Assembly (NCBI RefSeq): GCF_015832195.1
Contig: NC_052016.1
Span: 85,318,547 to 85,382,546, forward strand
Direction of reading: 5' to 3'
Length of the DNA stretch: 64,000 nt
Source of the DNA: Motacilla alba alba
Lineage: Eukaryota > Chordata > Aves > Passeriformes > Motacillidae
Numbering within the stretch: position 1 is the stretch's first letter; the number at the start of each line of letters is the position of its first letter. The notes under the pieces were generated by a model. The model made no database searches. It saw only the letters and a program-made list of their open reading frames with translations, and was not told the DNA's origin. Shown piece by piece: positions 35,936 through 50,099 of the stretch. A program made the position numbers and the translations under genes.

Positions 35936-38900
35936 CAAATATTTGAGCCACAGCCTTGTGTTGTGGGCCAATGCATGGTGCAGACACCACTGTATCTCCA
36001 TCCCTATTTCCACTGCTGACTGTCAAAGGGGACTAAACAGTTGATATAAACTAGGAGAAATAGAGTGATTTTGGTTACAGCTACAGTTTTGGCTGTATAT
36101 AACTGTATATATCTTTATATAACTTTCCATGCTTACTCAGCAAATCAGAGCAGAGCCCAACTTATGCCCTCTTGCTCCTCGAGTTCATCTTTCAGTCTAA
36201 GACTTACCAAAACATAGTTTTATATGCTAATTTCCTCCTAGTAAACCCCTTACTGTATGTCATTCACCGATACCAAGCGGTGTACATGTAAGAGCAGGCC
36301 AATATTCTTTGTATATTACCAACTTTATGAGTTAAAGAATTACAATGTGCTTGCTTTATTTAGGTGATAAACTTTTTTAATGGGTCTGGAGGGTCCTTTA
36401 CATAAAAGTAGTGACTCTAGCTTGGAATCTCTTTCCATGTTTATTAGAAATGTGTTTTACTTTACCGTGAAAAAAGCCAAGGAAACATGCAGCCCTAAAG
36501 TCTAATGAAGTAGTTACTCGTGCAGTCAAAGTTCATAAATTTTAAACACATTTAATTTATAAATTGAAAACATAGCTTGCACTGGCTTTTTCAAGATTAT
36601 TGCTTGCCACAGGGGCTTTAGGATAGTTGCTGGGCCATGCATGCTACCTCTTTTCTTTCCAGGCCAAGACTGAATCTTCATGATTTGCTCACACTCATGG
36701 TTTTTGTGGGTTTTTTAAAATAAAAATCTTTTCAGAAAGGTATCTCTTTGGAGTATTAAAAATCATAACCCATCCAGCAGTCTCAGCAGTCTCTTTGTTC
36801 TCAACTTAGACAAGATTTGCTTTTGAGCTGACACTTTGAGAGCTCTTTCTCCTGGTGAGAAGCCCTTTGTCCCTCTGGAGACCTGTCTTCTCAGCTAATT
36901 GTGAAGAGCAGTCCCTGCAGTGGCAGTCTGAGCTGGATTCCAGTCTCACACCAATAAAACCTCAGTGCCAGCCTGGCTGAGGAGCCCAGCTCCCAGGAAA
37001 AGGGAATTTGGGGAAGTGGGGAAATGAAGATGCTAACTCCTGACTTTTGCCCTTTGAATTCCTCAGGTTGCTCATCCATCCCTGGTGAGCAACTGTGGCT
37101 GCACAAGCTCCACCATGATTTTTCCTACTTGCAAAGCAGTCTCAGGTACAAAACACTCCACAGGGATGTCTGGCACACATCAACCCTCTACCTGCTTCAG
37201 GAGGAGATGAGAGGAGGGTTCCAGTCTTATGCCAGCTGGAATTTCCACCAGACATCCTACTGGGTACACTGCTTCATGTTGGTGCCTCTGTGAAATGAGC
37301 CAGCAGATACCTGATGACTGCAGGATCACTTTTTGTTGACTCAGAGTCACAGAAGGTCAGTTCTGGAGCTTCAGGCCACTTTACATGGATATTATAGAAA
37401 TTACACTGTGCCTATAATAAGGGAAAACATCAAACCCCCAAAAGCTAGAATAGCAGTGTTATAGCAGTGTTGGTATTTAACTGTTGAATCTTTACATTTA
37501 TATGGACAATTCCTCCAAGCTTCTTTTAGCAATATGGCTATGTAGGTAAAGAAAAACAGGGTAGCAGGGCTCACTCTCTCTGTTTCTGTGCCCCCAAAAT
37601 GATCAATTATACCCAAGCCACTTCAGAAAGATGTCTGTGTGTCCCCTGGCCTCAGCATCCCCATGCCACGACATCCCTCGCCTGGATATCTACCGAGTCC
37701 CTGTCCCCACAGTCACAAGGGCTGCTTCTGTATGGCCCAGCCGGATCACTCCATCCTCAGTCGAGCAGGCGCCTCCAGGAGCTTCTGCAAAAGGCAGCTG
37801 TGAGGTGATGCCCTCCCAGCGACTGATGCAAGTCCCTGCTCTGGCTCACTGTTTCTCCCGTCTCTTTCTTTCTAAGCCCCGCAGTCCCTGTGTCGCTGCC
37901 TGGCTGTTGGCACACACCAGGCCCAGCCAGCGCCGGGAGCAGGGCCAGTAATTGGAAAGGGGAATTGCAAAGCCCCAAAGCTTATCAGCTGGCAGTGAGG
38001 GAGCGTTCAGCAGCCACTTCAGGGGCCAGCCCAAGGTCCGGAGTGGGCTTGCAGCCTTTTGTTTGGTAGCGTGGGGTGGACGCGCACGGCTGCTCCGCTC
38101 CGAGCGGGCACCGCCGAGCTTAAAGCAGGGTGGTGGCTCGCTGGCTGGGGAAGCCTTCTCCTTCTGCTGGGGCTGCCGAGGCTGTGCAGGAGAGCAGTGC
38201 CAGAGCAGGGAACAGCCATGGCACAGCGCTCAAGGAGCTCGCGCTCACCAAGTGAGCATGACAGCCTCAGGCACGGCTTCTTGGCCTCGGGAGTGCCACC
38301 AAGCACCATTACTACGCACAGCAGTAGCAGCTATTTCCTCATATATCTTTTACTCATTAACCAAAGCTTCCAAATATAGCCCTGACTAGCAGTAGCAAGA
38401 GATGGGGGGTGCCCTCTGTGGTTGGGTCTTTGCTGTCTGCCTACCTGCAGCACCAGCACCTGATCTTTGCTTTGTCAGGTGCCCTCTGCTCTCAGCCCTG
38501 GGACACAGGGATGATTTACATCACAGGTTTCCTGCTACACACAGGAAAAGTGTGCAGTCCCAGCAATGGAGCCAGCTTCTCCCATGCTCCTGCCAGCCCC
38601 GTACTGTCCTCCCCTTCATTCCTGAATCAACTGACCAAAAAATATTACTCCTCTCTGGGAGAAACCAGGCTCCTGGTGGAGCCAACATAGATAAAACCCA
38701 TGAGTTCAGAGCCTGACTCCTTTTGCAGTTGTTCTCACTCATTACCTAGGATGGGTCTATCGGGAGCTTTCCATTCTTGGCAGGGAAGAATTGAATCTTA
38801 TCAGACAGGTAAAATGGAAACTATTGCCTTTGCTGGGAAACTTTCAGGACATAAGGAAATATCTGATATACTTGTATGATTAGGTTCCTGACTTCAGCTT

Positions 38901-40350
38901 GGCTTGATGGCAGGTAGTAGAATCCCTGTACCTGCCAATTACTCAGTGCCAGCCAATGCTTACCCCCTCACTCAGCAATTTATTCAAAAAGGGGGCAGCT
39001 GGGGAAGAGGGAAAACATCTCATGTTCCTGTGTGGATTTTGGGCTACATCCCACCTGTAGCTTCTGCAGGAGTTACATGTGTCCATTCCTTCTTCCAGTT
39101 CTGTAAAAATTGAAAAAGACAGTCAAGGGAGAAAAACTAAATGACCGTTTGCACTTTGTCTGACAAAGAAAGAGGTTGTGGATATTTAAAGGTTTTTTGC
39201 TATATTCTAGATAAAGGAATGTGATTATGATTTCTTGCATGTTGAAATATTATGTCATTTGACAGGTTAAGGTTAATTTTTTGTCCATTCCTACCAAAAT
39301 GGGCGTTACAATGCAGTAAAATGGGCTTTTACAATGCAGTAGGTAGTCTCCAAAACTCCTCAGAGCAGCCTACCATGGAACTTCATAAACTTCTATGTGA
39401 ATTCCTCAACTCATCTAGCTCAACATGATTTCCTTGGAGTAAATGAAAGACCATGCATCTCTATGCCTTGAATTCCTTCTGTTACAATACTTGAGGTAGG
39501 ATAGCATTTTTTATAGAGCAAAAAACCTTGTAATGGGCACAATATGCTCATCAGAAGTAACCTGCCTTTTAGTGAATGGCCTCTTATCCATCTTCTCTTA
39601 TGCAAGGATCATTTTTCACAGTAGCTGGAAATCTAACTACCCATGTCTTCTCTCGGGAAAACAGTGTGAGAATAAAAATATGTCAGTGAGCAAATATTTG
39701 GTGGCAAAGCCAAAGAAATCATGTTCTTTTGAGACAAAACTCTCTTTACTTACAGCTGAGTAGACAGAGATTAAGTTATAAGGAATCCGGGCTCCTTGCC
39801 AATTCATCCCCATCTGCTTGTCAGGAACAAATGCTTTGTTATTTGGCTCGGAGAGGGAGCAAAGAGCAGGAGAGAGGACAGTGGGCCTTGCCCATGACCT
39901 CCCACAGGCACTCCCCTGTTGGTTTTTGGTTAAAACTTCAATACTACCCCACCCACAGGAGCTGCTCTTACAGCACTAATACTCCATGCTAGTGACAGAG
40001 AGAGGGCCAGGACTGGCTTGCCAGCCGAAGTGGGTACCATTCAGGAAAAAAACAAAAACCCATCTGGATAAAAAAAAGAATGAACATGAATATGTGAGAG
40101 TTAAGAAAAACAAAGGTGGGTGTGAAAATCAAGAAAGTAAAGAAGAGGGATTTTCAGTGTCCTTGTGAGATCAAGGTATGTTGTGTCACTGATAGGAGCC
40201 AAGAGACTTCTGGAGGCTCTGAGCAACAAAAAGTTGGTAGAGCCTGGAGCTATGTTGCTGCGTCACCAGTATTCTCTAAAAATGTGAAAAATTAGAAGAG
40301 CAAGTGCAAGAAGTATTTACCTGTACCACAGCAGCAATCTCAGCAATCCT
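35936..40350. other. Intergenic DNA
   Basis: About 4.4 kb of mainly AT-rich sequence. A GC-richer part at about 37.6-38.3 kb has a few CpGs (gtggacgcgcacggctgc). No exon or mobile element was recognised; the open frames there are chance frames on both strands. Confidence 0.5.
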
Positions 40351-41058
40351 ATGAAGTTCAACAAGGAGACATGATAAAGTTCTGCATGTGGGAAAGAATA
40401 ATCTCAAGCTGTGAAGTAACAGCTCTGCTGGAAAGGACCTGGGGGCTGTGGTGGATGACAAGAGGAGTGTGAGATTAGAATGGGATCTTATTGCAGATAA
40501 CTAACTGCAGATTGCATGCCAGAGTGCTGGGAGGAGAGCAGCTAGCAGATTGAACTGGATATCTGCACGGCACTGGTAAGTCTGCAGGTGGAGTGCAACA
40601 TCCAGTTTTGGGACTCTTGTCTCAAGGGGGATGTGAAATGAACTGGAAAGGTCCAACTAAGGGGTGCCACTATGGTCCAGTGTCTGGAGTGCAGATGCAG
40701 CATGAATGAGGAGGAGGGAGCTGGGCTTGTTTTTCCCAGTGAAGGGGAGCCCAAATGGTGATGGAACAGCAGCCTATGCCTGCCTGAAAAGAAGGTACAA
40801 AGATGATAGATCCAGATTCTTGGTGGTTTCAGAGAATGTAACAAGGAGCCATGGGAACACATGGCAGGTGGGGAGGCTCAGGCTTGCTATTAGGAAAGCT
40901 TTCTTTGCCAGATGCTCCAGGGAAGTGGTGGAAGTTCCTGCCTTGGAGAGTTTTCACAGTTTGGCTAGGTAAAGGCGCAGCTGACCTAACAGTGGTGGTA
41001 GTCCTGCTTCGAGCGGGGTGATCTTCGGGGTCTCATGCAACCAACATTTCTATGATAT
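40351..41058 (+). mobile_element. CR1 LINE fragment, about 0.7 kb (plus strand)
   Basis: The decayed plus-strand reading includes a block of the aagttcaacaaggagacatg type, a segment resembling the CR1 ERTWGLWWMTR region, then LFFPVKGSPNGDGTAAYA, YKDDRSRFLVVSENVTRS and FARCSREVVEVPALESF. It ends catttctatgatatca. Internal breaks show it is dead. Confidence 0.9.
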
Positions 41059-44000
41059 CATTTCTTGACATAAGCTTGGCAGTGTAGGTACTGCCTACCT
41101 CACGAGCACGGATGTTATTTTAGGAAAGGTTGCAAACAATCAATGCAACACCACGTAGACAGCTAGCTGCAATCTAAACATGTCACCTCACCTGAATCAA
41201 TGAATGCACAGGCTGCATATTCAGCTGCATCTATTTTCCATTCAGCCAGATCACACAAATACAATTGTGTCCTTCAAGAAGCTTTTCCCACTGCACCCAA
41301 GGTGTTGAGGCACTAGCAGACTCAGCTGTTGATTTTCTGTAATTGCTTCCAGATTCACCATTTTTGGCAGGCCAAGTCAGCCCAGATTGTTCTTTCTTTT
41401 TTTCCTTGGCTTGCAAAACTCCTGAAGCACTCAACATGTTTCGGACACAAATACAGGACCAAGAGGTCTCACAAACCATATGAATCCATAGATTGCTGTG
41501 TCAAATGCATTATCAGCCTTCCAGACTACCACTCTGCACTTACTCATTTATAGGAAAGAGGAACAGTACAGAAGCTGATCCTTGCTGAAACAGTGTTGTC
41601 AAGCATCCGATGTACAACATACCGGCCAGTGCACCCAGTTTCCGTATCTGTGAACACAGCTGCAGCACCATGTAATGTCACAATACTAGTTACCCTTTCC
41701 ACACTTAAATTTTCTATTATTTTAATCTAGGAGAAAAACTGTTCTGCGTGTTGCAAAGTCACGCTATTGAAACTGAAAAAGAAAGCTGACTTGACCATTG
41801 AAACTGAAAAAGAAAGCCGAGACCATTGAAACTGGAAAGGGAAGCTGACTTGCAAAATTCTTGGTGTTGACAGATTTTGGGTTGTGTTACTTTCCATTTT
41901 CTCTGCAGCACTGCTCTGTATTCCTGCTCATCCAAAGCCAAGAATGGCAAACAAACACCTCTTTCTGAGCAGTGCCACGTAACCTTTTCAGGCCTACCCA
42001 CCTCTAGGAGTGTTTAAGAGATGATTTTCATCACAGATATACTTGATTTGTTAGCAAATTCACATGTCAGGTGCAATTCTTTTCATTACAGCCTCTGTTT
42101 CCTGCTCCTGCCTATTTGCACAGTGACCCATACGTCTCATGGTAAGTAAACCTCGCAGGGAACATATTGAAATTTCCAGAGAGAAAAGGTCACTGAGAGA
42201 GCCATCTTCATTCATTTCACCAGGACTTCCCAAGCATTTCTGTCTCTTTCCTATGTAAATAACATGCATGGATTTTTTTTCACATCTGAACAACGTTCTT
42301 CCTACCAATCATAAATTGAAGAGACAGTTTTGCATTTATCTGTATTTTACATAATCTCATTATTTTTGGTGAGATATGGAAGACATAAATCAGCATGTAA
42401 TTCAAAATTTCCAGCATTCCTCTGGTTTACAATGAATAATACAGAATAGCAGAGATAATAATTCCCCTACGTTGTGTTTTACATCAATTTTTGGCATCCT
42501 AATCCCATTGACTGCTAATTTAATTAAATTTTACACTAGCCTCCATCCTGTTATTGACTGGGATGTATTTGCAAAAAAAAAAAATTAAAGCATGTGACAC
42601 TTTAAACATTATCTCAGCACATAATTGATACAAAAATCTATAGGGGGACGTACCTCTCCTCGTGCACTCTTTCCCCTGAAATATCTAAGCACTCCTAACA
42701 AATCACTTTGAAAAGGGTAATAAGGGCACCTAAGAAAGAAGTTTATTTGCAAATGAAGCCACATAACCTTATTAAACCAGTTTGTGTGTAGAAGCTGGCA
42801 AAACTACCTCTTGCAGTCTACCCAGTAGGAAAATGCACCTCTTGGTTGTTTCTAATAATTCAAACTTGGGTGCTTAAAGACCCCACCCTCTAAAATATAA
42901 AAGGGAATTAATTATGGGAGGAGTTGCAGTAGGTTTGCTTGTTTTTCTCCCTCACTTGGGAAAACAAAAATCTTCATGCAAAGGATCTTAATACTTTTGT
43001 CTGCTTAGGGCAGGTCTGTATTGACTGATCCAGCAAATCCTGTTCTGTTCACACACCACTGCTGAGAAGGCAAAGGCATTTGCATGAAACTATAACACTA
43101 GATCTGTAATATTGTGCTAAGTAGTATTGTGCTAAGTTTTTAGTCTGCACATTATTTTGTTAGTCTTAGAGGAAACAAAGTTCCCCCACTTTGTGCCACC
43201 TTCTTTCTCCACATTTTTTTTCCTCTTCCGTCTTCCAGATACTTGGCTGATCCCTTGCCTCCTTTTTGCCCCACTCTGCAGTAGTTTAATGAAGACCACA
43301 TGCCCCTAGTTTACCCATCAGAGTGTTTAATGGGACAGCATCAGAAGCCTTCCTTGTACTGCCTGCCTGCAAGCCACCTTTTATGCCATCTTTTTGACTG
43401 TCAGGCCATCTTCCTAGGTGGTCACACTGGCCTCTCCCCATTCCTGCTGGGAGCCTCCTGCATCAGAGGGGTTTTTCATCCCATCTTCAGCGCCTTTTTT
43501 AGGAGCCTGGAGTTCTCCAGGGCCCCCTTTCCCATTAAAATTCCTTTCCACAAGACTGCATTTACCAATTCTTTGAGTGTGTTGAAGTCTTCTGGTTTAA
43601 GTTCATTAGTCCACTGCTTCTGCTCCCTCCTCTCCTGAAACTCAAGAGCTCTGCTGATTTGTGATCTTTTCCACTCAGAACACCTTCCTCTCATCCAGTT
43701 TTCCCACATTAACCAGCAGCAAACCACAAGCCACCAGGTAGAGCTGCACACGCCTCATGTCACTGCAGCAAAAAGCTGCTCTTTACCCACAAAACTTCAG
43801 GGATGGGCTAGACATTGTAATTGCCTCCTGAACACATATCTAGGACAGTTTCCAACGCTGTGGAGCTCCTACAGGAGTTACAGGCATCACTTTCCCACGT
43901 TCCCTGCTGCACACAGGGATCTGGTTGGAGGTATAAGCTCGCTGCAGTTAAAGAAGGATGCTTGTGGCTCTGCAATCAGACTCCTCGTCTCTATGCAAGC

Positions 44001-44732
44001 AATTCCACCAGGAACCAGGAACCAGCTCCAATGCTTTGTCTCTGTGCTGTCTCCCACTCCCAGTAAGCCTTAGGATGTAACTGACTGGGAATAGAGATGA
44101 GTCTGGAAACTACATAGTTGTGTTGGCATCCCTGTCCTTGAACCAATGCACTTCTTTCCCCAGTAACAGGCAGTCAGATGTTCAGATGCAGATACTGATT
44201 TTGCAGTTCTCATCTTGGATGCTGAATTTTTTCTGATGCCAAGGAAAGTGGCATGAGGAAACCAGCAACAGTGCAAGTCACGCACATTGTCTTAAGAAAG
44301 GGCAGCAAAAAACCCTCAACAAAATCCACAAAAAAACAAGGCATATAAATCTGAAATGCAGAATTCACAAAAACAAGAAAAAAAGAATTTTTGCCTGGAT
44401 TTCTCCCAGAAACAGCCACAAAAATTCTCTGTTGGGCTGATAATCATGAAAATTGTCTTTTAGTTCTACCCACATCATCTTACGTGGTATTTTAAACATA
44501 ATATTATTCACGGTAATTTTTCACTTCTAATTGCAATGTCCTTTCACTTCTTTTACTTCTAAGTGCCAGGCTTACAAGAGCTAAGCAAAACTCTTTTCAG
44601 TCTCTTCTCCCCAATTTAAAGGGCTAGTTGCACTGCATTACCATTACCATTTAACACACATCCTGCTTTTCGTGGTTCTGTCTTGCTTTTCTCCACTTAT
44701 TACCTTTTCCCTTTCTCCACTTTCTATTTCAG
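41059..44732. other. Intergenic DNA
   Basis: AT-rich and free of recognisable mobile elements. It contains the GAAACTGAAA tandem array at 41766-41852. The 42.3-43.2 kb part is TAATT-rich and could hold conserved non-coding sequence, but this cannot be judged without an alignment. Confidence 0.5.
41766..41852 (+). repeat. Tandem repeat, 3 units of about 28-31 bp with ISRE-like cores
   Basis: There are three head-to-tail units starting attgaaactg. Units 1 and 2 contain GAAACTGAAAAAGAAAG, which fits the interferon-stimulated response element pattern GAAANNGAAA at 41769-41778 and 41800-41809. Unit 3 has decayed to GAAACTGGAAAGGGAAG. The repeat is seen directly; IRF binding is inference. Confidence 0.8.
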
Positions 44733-44858
44733 GCTGTCAAGGAGAAAGCAGAGTCTGACTCCCACAATGAAATGCTTCACCTGCGGAGCCTGCTGAGAGT
44801 GAAATTGATAAAGGACAGCACCAGCCCAGGCAATTTCACTCACAGCGGGCACTTGCAG
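44733..44858 (+). other. Candidate cryptic exon (42 open codons)
   Basis: The acceptor has a near-ideal pyrimidine tract (ccttttccctttctccac, then tttctatttcag). The donor is CAG/GTGAAG. The 126-bp interval is a multiple of three and open in frame 0, encoding [19 protein letters not shown] and continuing to HSGHLQ. I do not recognise the peptide. It is on the same strand as TM9SF2, 7 kb upstream, and could be part of an upstream transcript, an lncRNA or chance. Confidence 0.25.
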
Positions 44859-47800
44859 GTGAAGCACTACCATAAAATGGAGCAAGGTTACTCGCCTGCT
44901 GCCTCCCAGCACAAGTCACCAGTCGATAGCTGCTTGTTTCCTGACCTTTTCAGTTGTCTCCTGCCATGCACCACTTGCTCTGACCCCAGTGTGAGAGGCA
45001 GGAATCAGCCATGTAGCCCAGTGTTTGCAGGCAGGGGCTGAACCCAGGTAGTGCTCCAAATGTGGAAAACTTGGCTGGAAGCTGGCCTGTCCACGGGACT
45101 ACTCAGGCCACTTTCCCACCTGGGGGATCCTCGGGAGGATGTCTGCAGTCCCACCCACATCTTCATGTAGTACAGCAGTCCCACAGAGCTGTCACCACTG
45201 CAACTGCCTGACAGGACAAAATCAACTCATAGATTCTGAGTAACATCTTCTAATAGCTTCTGTAACATCTTTATAGGGTACCAGCCTGATGCCTGATGTC
45301 ATTTAAGATAACCTATGCATCATTTTAACTGCTGGTTTCCATGGATCTATTTCAACACAGTTTGATCCCAGTTTGATCCCAGTTTGATCACTGTCTCTCC
45401 AGTATTGCTTTGCCCCAAGTCCCGCTTTCTTCACTATTTGAAAATCTTGTGTATTAAAGAACAATTCTAGTCAGCTTAGGATTTTTTCTTTAAATTTTGA
45501 TAGGAATGTTCCTCAGACCCTGACAAATACCAGGGCTGATGTTTTTCCCAAGACAGGTTAGTGTAAGGAGTAGTCATATGAGAATTGTGGTGATGCAAAG
45601 TAGGGAAACTGGGCTTTGCCATCTACCCCTTCTTTCAATACTTGGAGTAAGTGATGAAACTCAGAAACTCCAGATTTGGAAAAAACAAATAAACAAACTT
45701 TTTGTATGTAATTCATCATGTATTTAATAAGGTAATTACACTATTTCATACCCAAGACCAAAATATTTTGAAATGTAAAAAAAGCTTAAGTCTTTCAGGA
45801 GAACAGTCATCGTTTCACTTAAATCACATGGAAAAAGCAAGCTTAAAAGTTACAACAGATCACCTTTCTCATACTTCAGGGCATAAAATTCCAGGAACAG
45901 AAGGGATTATTGAGAAACTCCCTTTATAAACAGTGCTTCTTATGGAGTGCTTTACAGTCCTTGTTAGAGACTTGAATACCAGGCAGTGCCAGACATGTGG
46001 CAAAGCAATTCCTGCAGCACTGGTGGGCATTGCTACAAATATTCTTTCTATAAATACCCATCATACCATTTACAAAATTCAAGGACTGAAATTAAGACCT
46101 AAGGAGCACAGTGCAAAATCAATGTACTTGAATACCCAGATCCTAATTTGGAACATGATTCTCAATTGAAATTAGTGGAAAAAATAGGAGTCTCAGAAGG
46201 ATTTAACTGCCTCAATGCCTTCATGTCTAGATTACCAGTAGGTGCATCTCAAATCAGCTCTGCAGCCTTTACTGTTCCAAAAGGCTTCTCAGAATCTGAA
46301 GTGCAAAATTTACCACCAGGAACTGGCCTTCGGTAAAGACCTTTATCAATGGCTGATTACAAGTGTGATTATTGTCATGCCATAGGAGGATACAGGGCAA
46401 GGACAGAACATTTCAGAAATGTGACCACAGATTAACTGCTAATAAGCAGAGGGTCTCTGTGTGCTCCCATTTACGAACTAGAAACAGATTATAATACTTT
46501 TTAAAAATTATTTTTTCCTGAAAGATCTAGTTTAAGTCTTGTCGAAGATCCTGAGCAGGAAAAAAATCTGCAGCAGATTCTTCTTTTCCCAGTTGATAGA
46601 AATCAGTGACCACTAGGAGTGATTTAAGCTTGAAAACTTAAATAAGCCTGTACATTTAAGCTGACAGTAAAACTATTACTTGACCATGCTCACTGCTGAA
46701 CAGGTAACCAGCTCAACTGATTCGGAGGTCACAGAGCTATAAAGAGAAAGCATTTCCCTTTGTTTTATCCACAAACATGTCAAGGGTATAAGGGTCTGTT
46801 TCTTTGCAGTCTCTGTAATTCATACTGATGTTAACAGCATTATATTTTTACGCACTAATTGGAGCAGCCTGAACCAGACCCGCTCCAAACATGGGAGATG
46901 TGAGTCAGGCAGGCAGCAATCTTCCCACACTTCCTTTTGTGCTGGTTTAAAACTCACCAGGGACCTCACAGAAACCTTACCAACAGCAACAGCTGAAACA
47001 AGTCATAAACGTGGGTGCGCCCAAGGCCAAGAGTGTGCAGGCTGCTCTGGCTGGTGCCACGTGTCCCCCCTCCCTCCCGGGGGAGTCTGGCTTGTGTTTG
47101 CTGCAAGGCATCACCAGGTTCTTCTTGGCACACTCATTTCTCCAAAGTCTCTGCCCCATTGTTCAGGCAAAGCTGAGCTGAATTTAGCTTTAAATATACT
47201 GTAATTGTCTCAGCATTTTCTTTTTAGATGTAATTCATTAGCTGTTTTTACCTGACAGAGTTCTTCTTTGCCTATTTTATTCAGTCAGTCCTTTCTCTTT
47301 TTAACTTAGAGAGTCCGGCATTGGACTGATTGCATGTTTCTAGTGCCCTGCCCAACAGAGGGAAAAAGGACATAGGCCTCCACAGCATACCAAAAGCCTG
47401 AAAGGATTTAAGGTAAATATTATTTTGAAGTTGGTCATGAAATCACAGGAAGTGCTGAATCTAATGCCTGAACAAAGATGAAAAAAAAAAAAAAAAAAAA
47501 AAGTGGCACGAAACCAGACTTGCAAGTCATAAAAAACCAAACAAAATCAGCAATGGCACAACCAGATGAGTTTCTTCACATCTTGTGACTACTCAGAACA
47601 CTGCCTTGTTTACTTGGGTAATGATGTGGCTTCTGTACGAAAGAACACATTTTTCCTGAGAGACTGTGGCTCTACTTGGACCTGAAGCAGAAGCACACCT
47701 CACGTGCCGCCAAGCCCTGATGAAGTCTTCACCATTACTTCTTATTTTATAGAAAAAGGGCCAACTTACCAGTGTAGGAGCTACTTAACAGCAGGGGATT

Positions 47801-50070
47801 TCCCCCCAAATACGAACGACAAATATGAAATTTGTCATTGTTAGTGTTGGTTGCCTCGGGAGAGAAAAAGAATGCACTTATTTACAAAACTCTGTATTTT
47901 AGTTGCTTTGGGTTCCAGGCTGCAAATTGATAGTTTATATTAAAAAAAAAAAAAAAAAAAGAAAAAAGTTGAAATGACAGTTAGCAGTAAAATGGACATT
48001 AGTTGTATCCAGTTAGCACTTTAAAAGTTACACAACAGAGCATTATTTTGTTCTTCTGGTACTAAAATTGGAACACAACTGTAACCTGTAGTGGGAAAAA
48101 CAACTGTGCTGCTTGCACCTGCCAGAGCAAAGATTATTTGCCTGTTCCACAGCAAGCGGGACAGCCCCACAGCTTGGCTGCTAAGGTGCTCAGGCAAAGG
48201 AGGGAATATGTTAGGAGAAGGCATTAGACACTGAGCTATAGGATAAGAGTGAATTTTAGGACTTTGCTTCTGAAATGAAGAGCTAAACTGTGGGAACTGT
48301 GAATCCTCAGATGAAGAAGGCACCCCTTGGAGCCCAGAAATGAGCAGCAGAATGTGAGAACCACCACAAGAATAGCAAAAGTTATTCACAACACTTTAAC
48401 ACTTTCTGATAAAAAGAAGGGGTAACACTTTTCAAGGAGTGACACATACTTCCTCAGAAGTTTCCGACTGCTTTATATTATTATCTCTATATTTTCTTCT
48501 GACAATAATTTATCAGGAAAAGACATAGAATGTCCTTTTAGATTGGCTTCTGTTGGTTCGTTAGTGTCTGAAACAGTATTTTTTTCCTGCATTTTATTTC
48601 ACAGTCATGCATAACCTTGAAATTTCTGATGATAAAACCTGTAATACTTGTTCTTCCGGTACTAAAACCACACCCCCTGAACTGTAACCTATGGCTATAA
48701 GACTCGTAGCAGGAAAAGTCAAGAAGAGAAATTACCAAGCAAGTTCCCACTGAATTTCTCATTAAATTAGAGAGGATGGGTTTTGCCCAGCTTCAAACTG
48801 GATCTCAAGGACCATGGCCATTCCTGGGCTTGTAACCCGTGGTTATAATTGCTCCAAAATAACACAGCCTACAAACAGTTTTTCCACATCACCTTTGCAG
48901 AGCAGCGAGGAGGGAGCATCAGAGCATATGGCTCCACATCCACAGAAATGCTGTCTGGACTGACTGGCAGAGCACTCCTTAAAATAGCTCTGAGTCAGCA
49001 GGTTTTGCAGTCACGAAGGCAGAGCAAGGGGAGAGATTTAAGCAGATCACAAAGCATCAACGCACACACTGCAACTACTACTCCTGGCGCAGCTTTTGGA
49101 GCGTTCTCAAGGAAGAGGAGGATTGGATGGGCAAAGGCTTTTAAATATTCTCTCATGCAAAGGAATGGAATTAGGCCCACAAAAGTAATTTGCTTGGAAT
49201 ATTAACCTGGGAAATGGGAGATACATTTGAACTCCCTCGTGGCAGAAAAGCAACTGAACTTGGGTCATTTACAACCTGATTATCCTAACCATGAGTAATT
49301 TTAAATAAAAAGAGGGAACTGGGATTTCGTCTCCAGCTGTGCTTGTCAAAAGACTTGATCTTATAATTGTGCTCTTAGGATATCTACAGGATGAGACAAG
49401 TAGGAATTGGAATGAGAAAGGTAGATGAACAACTTATATTTTAAATATATGGAGAGTTCAAAAATATCTAATGTATATGCTATAAATTAACATGCATTCA
49501 TCTCAAACTTGAAGAATGGTTCATGTAAATTTGAAGATTCATTATTAAAATAACCTTGCCCAAGGACTATGTTATATGATCTAGGTGCTTAAATGCTCAA
49601 CCCTTTATCTGGTCAGACGCTGTGTGACTTGACCCACCTGAAGCTTCACCCTGCTCTAGACAGTTTGGCTACTGTAGGACTGTGTGATCAACAAGTGTGT
49701 CCCCCGAGATCTGTAACAAACAGCAGAAATGAAATAAAAGATGTTATGAGAACCAAGGCAATTAGTGGAAATGCTGCAGCATTTACAAAAATAGTTTTTC
49801 ATGAGAGGGTGTTGTTTGGAGTTTCTGAAGCTGCACAAACCCAAACGGATGGAATGCTTTAGGAAGTAGGGAAAGGTCAAATGATAATCTGAGCAATGTC
49901 CTCTCCTACATTATCAAAACAGTATTTCTATGTCTGCCCTTCTTATGGGGTGGGGATTTTTTTCAGTAGATTTTTTACCAGTGCTATATGACAGCAGCCA
50001 TTGATGATGTGGAGAGAATGAGGACAGACATTGTTCTGAATGCTCAGCTGCAATGGACAGCCACCACAGC

Positions 50071-50099
50071 TAACATCTGTCTGTCTGTCTGTCTGCCTG
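50071..50099. repeat. (TCTG)n microsatellite
   Basis: Six to seven consecutive TCTG/CCTG units follow aacatctg. It is a short simple repeat. Confidence 0.85.
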
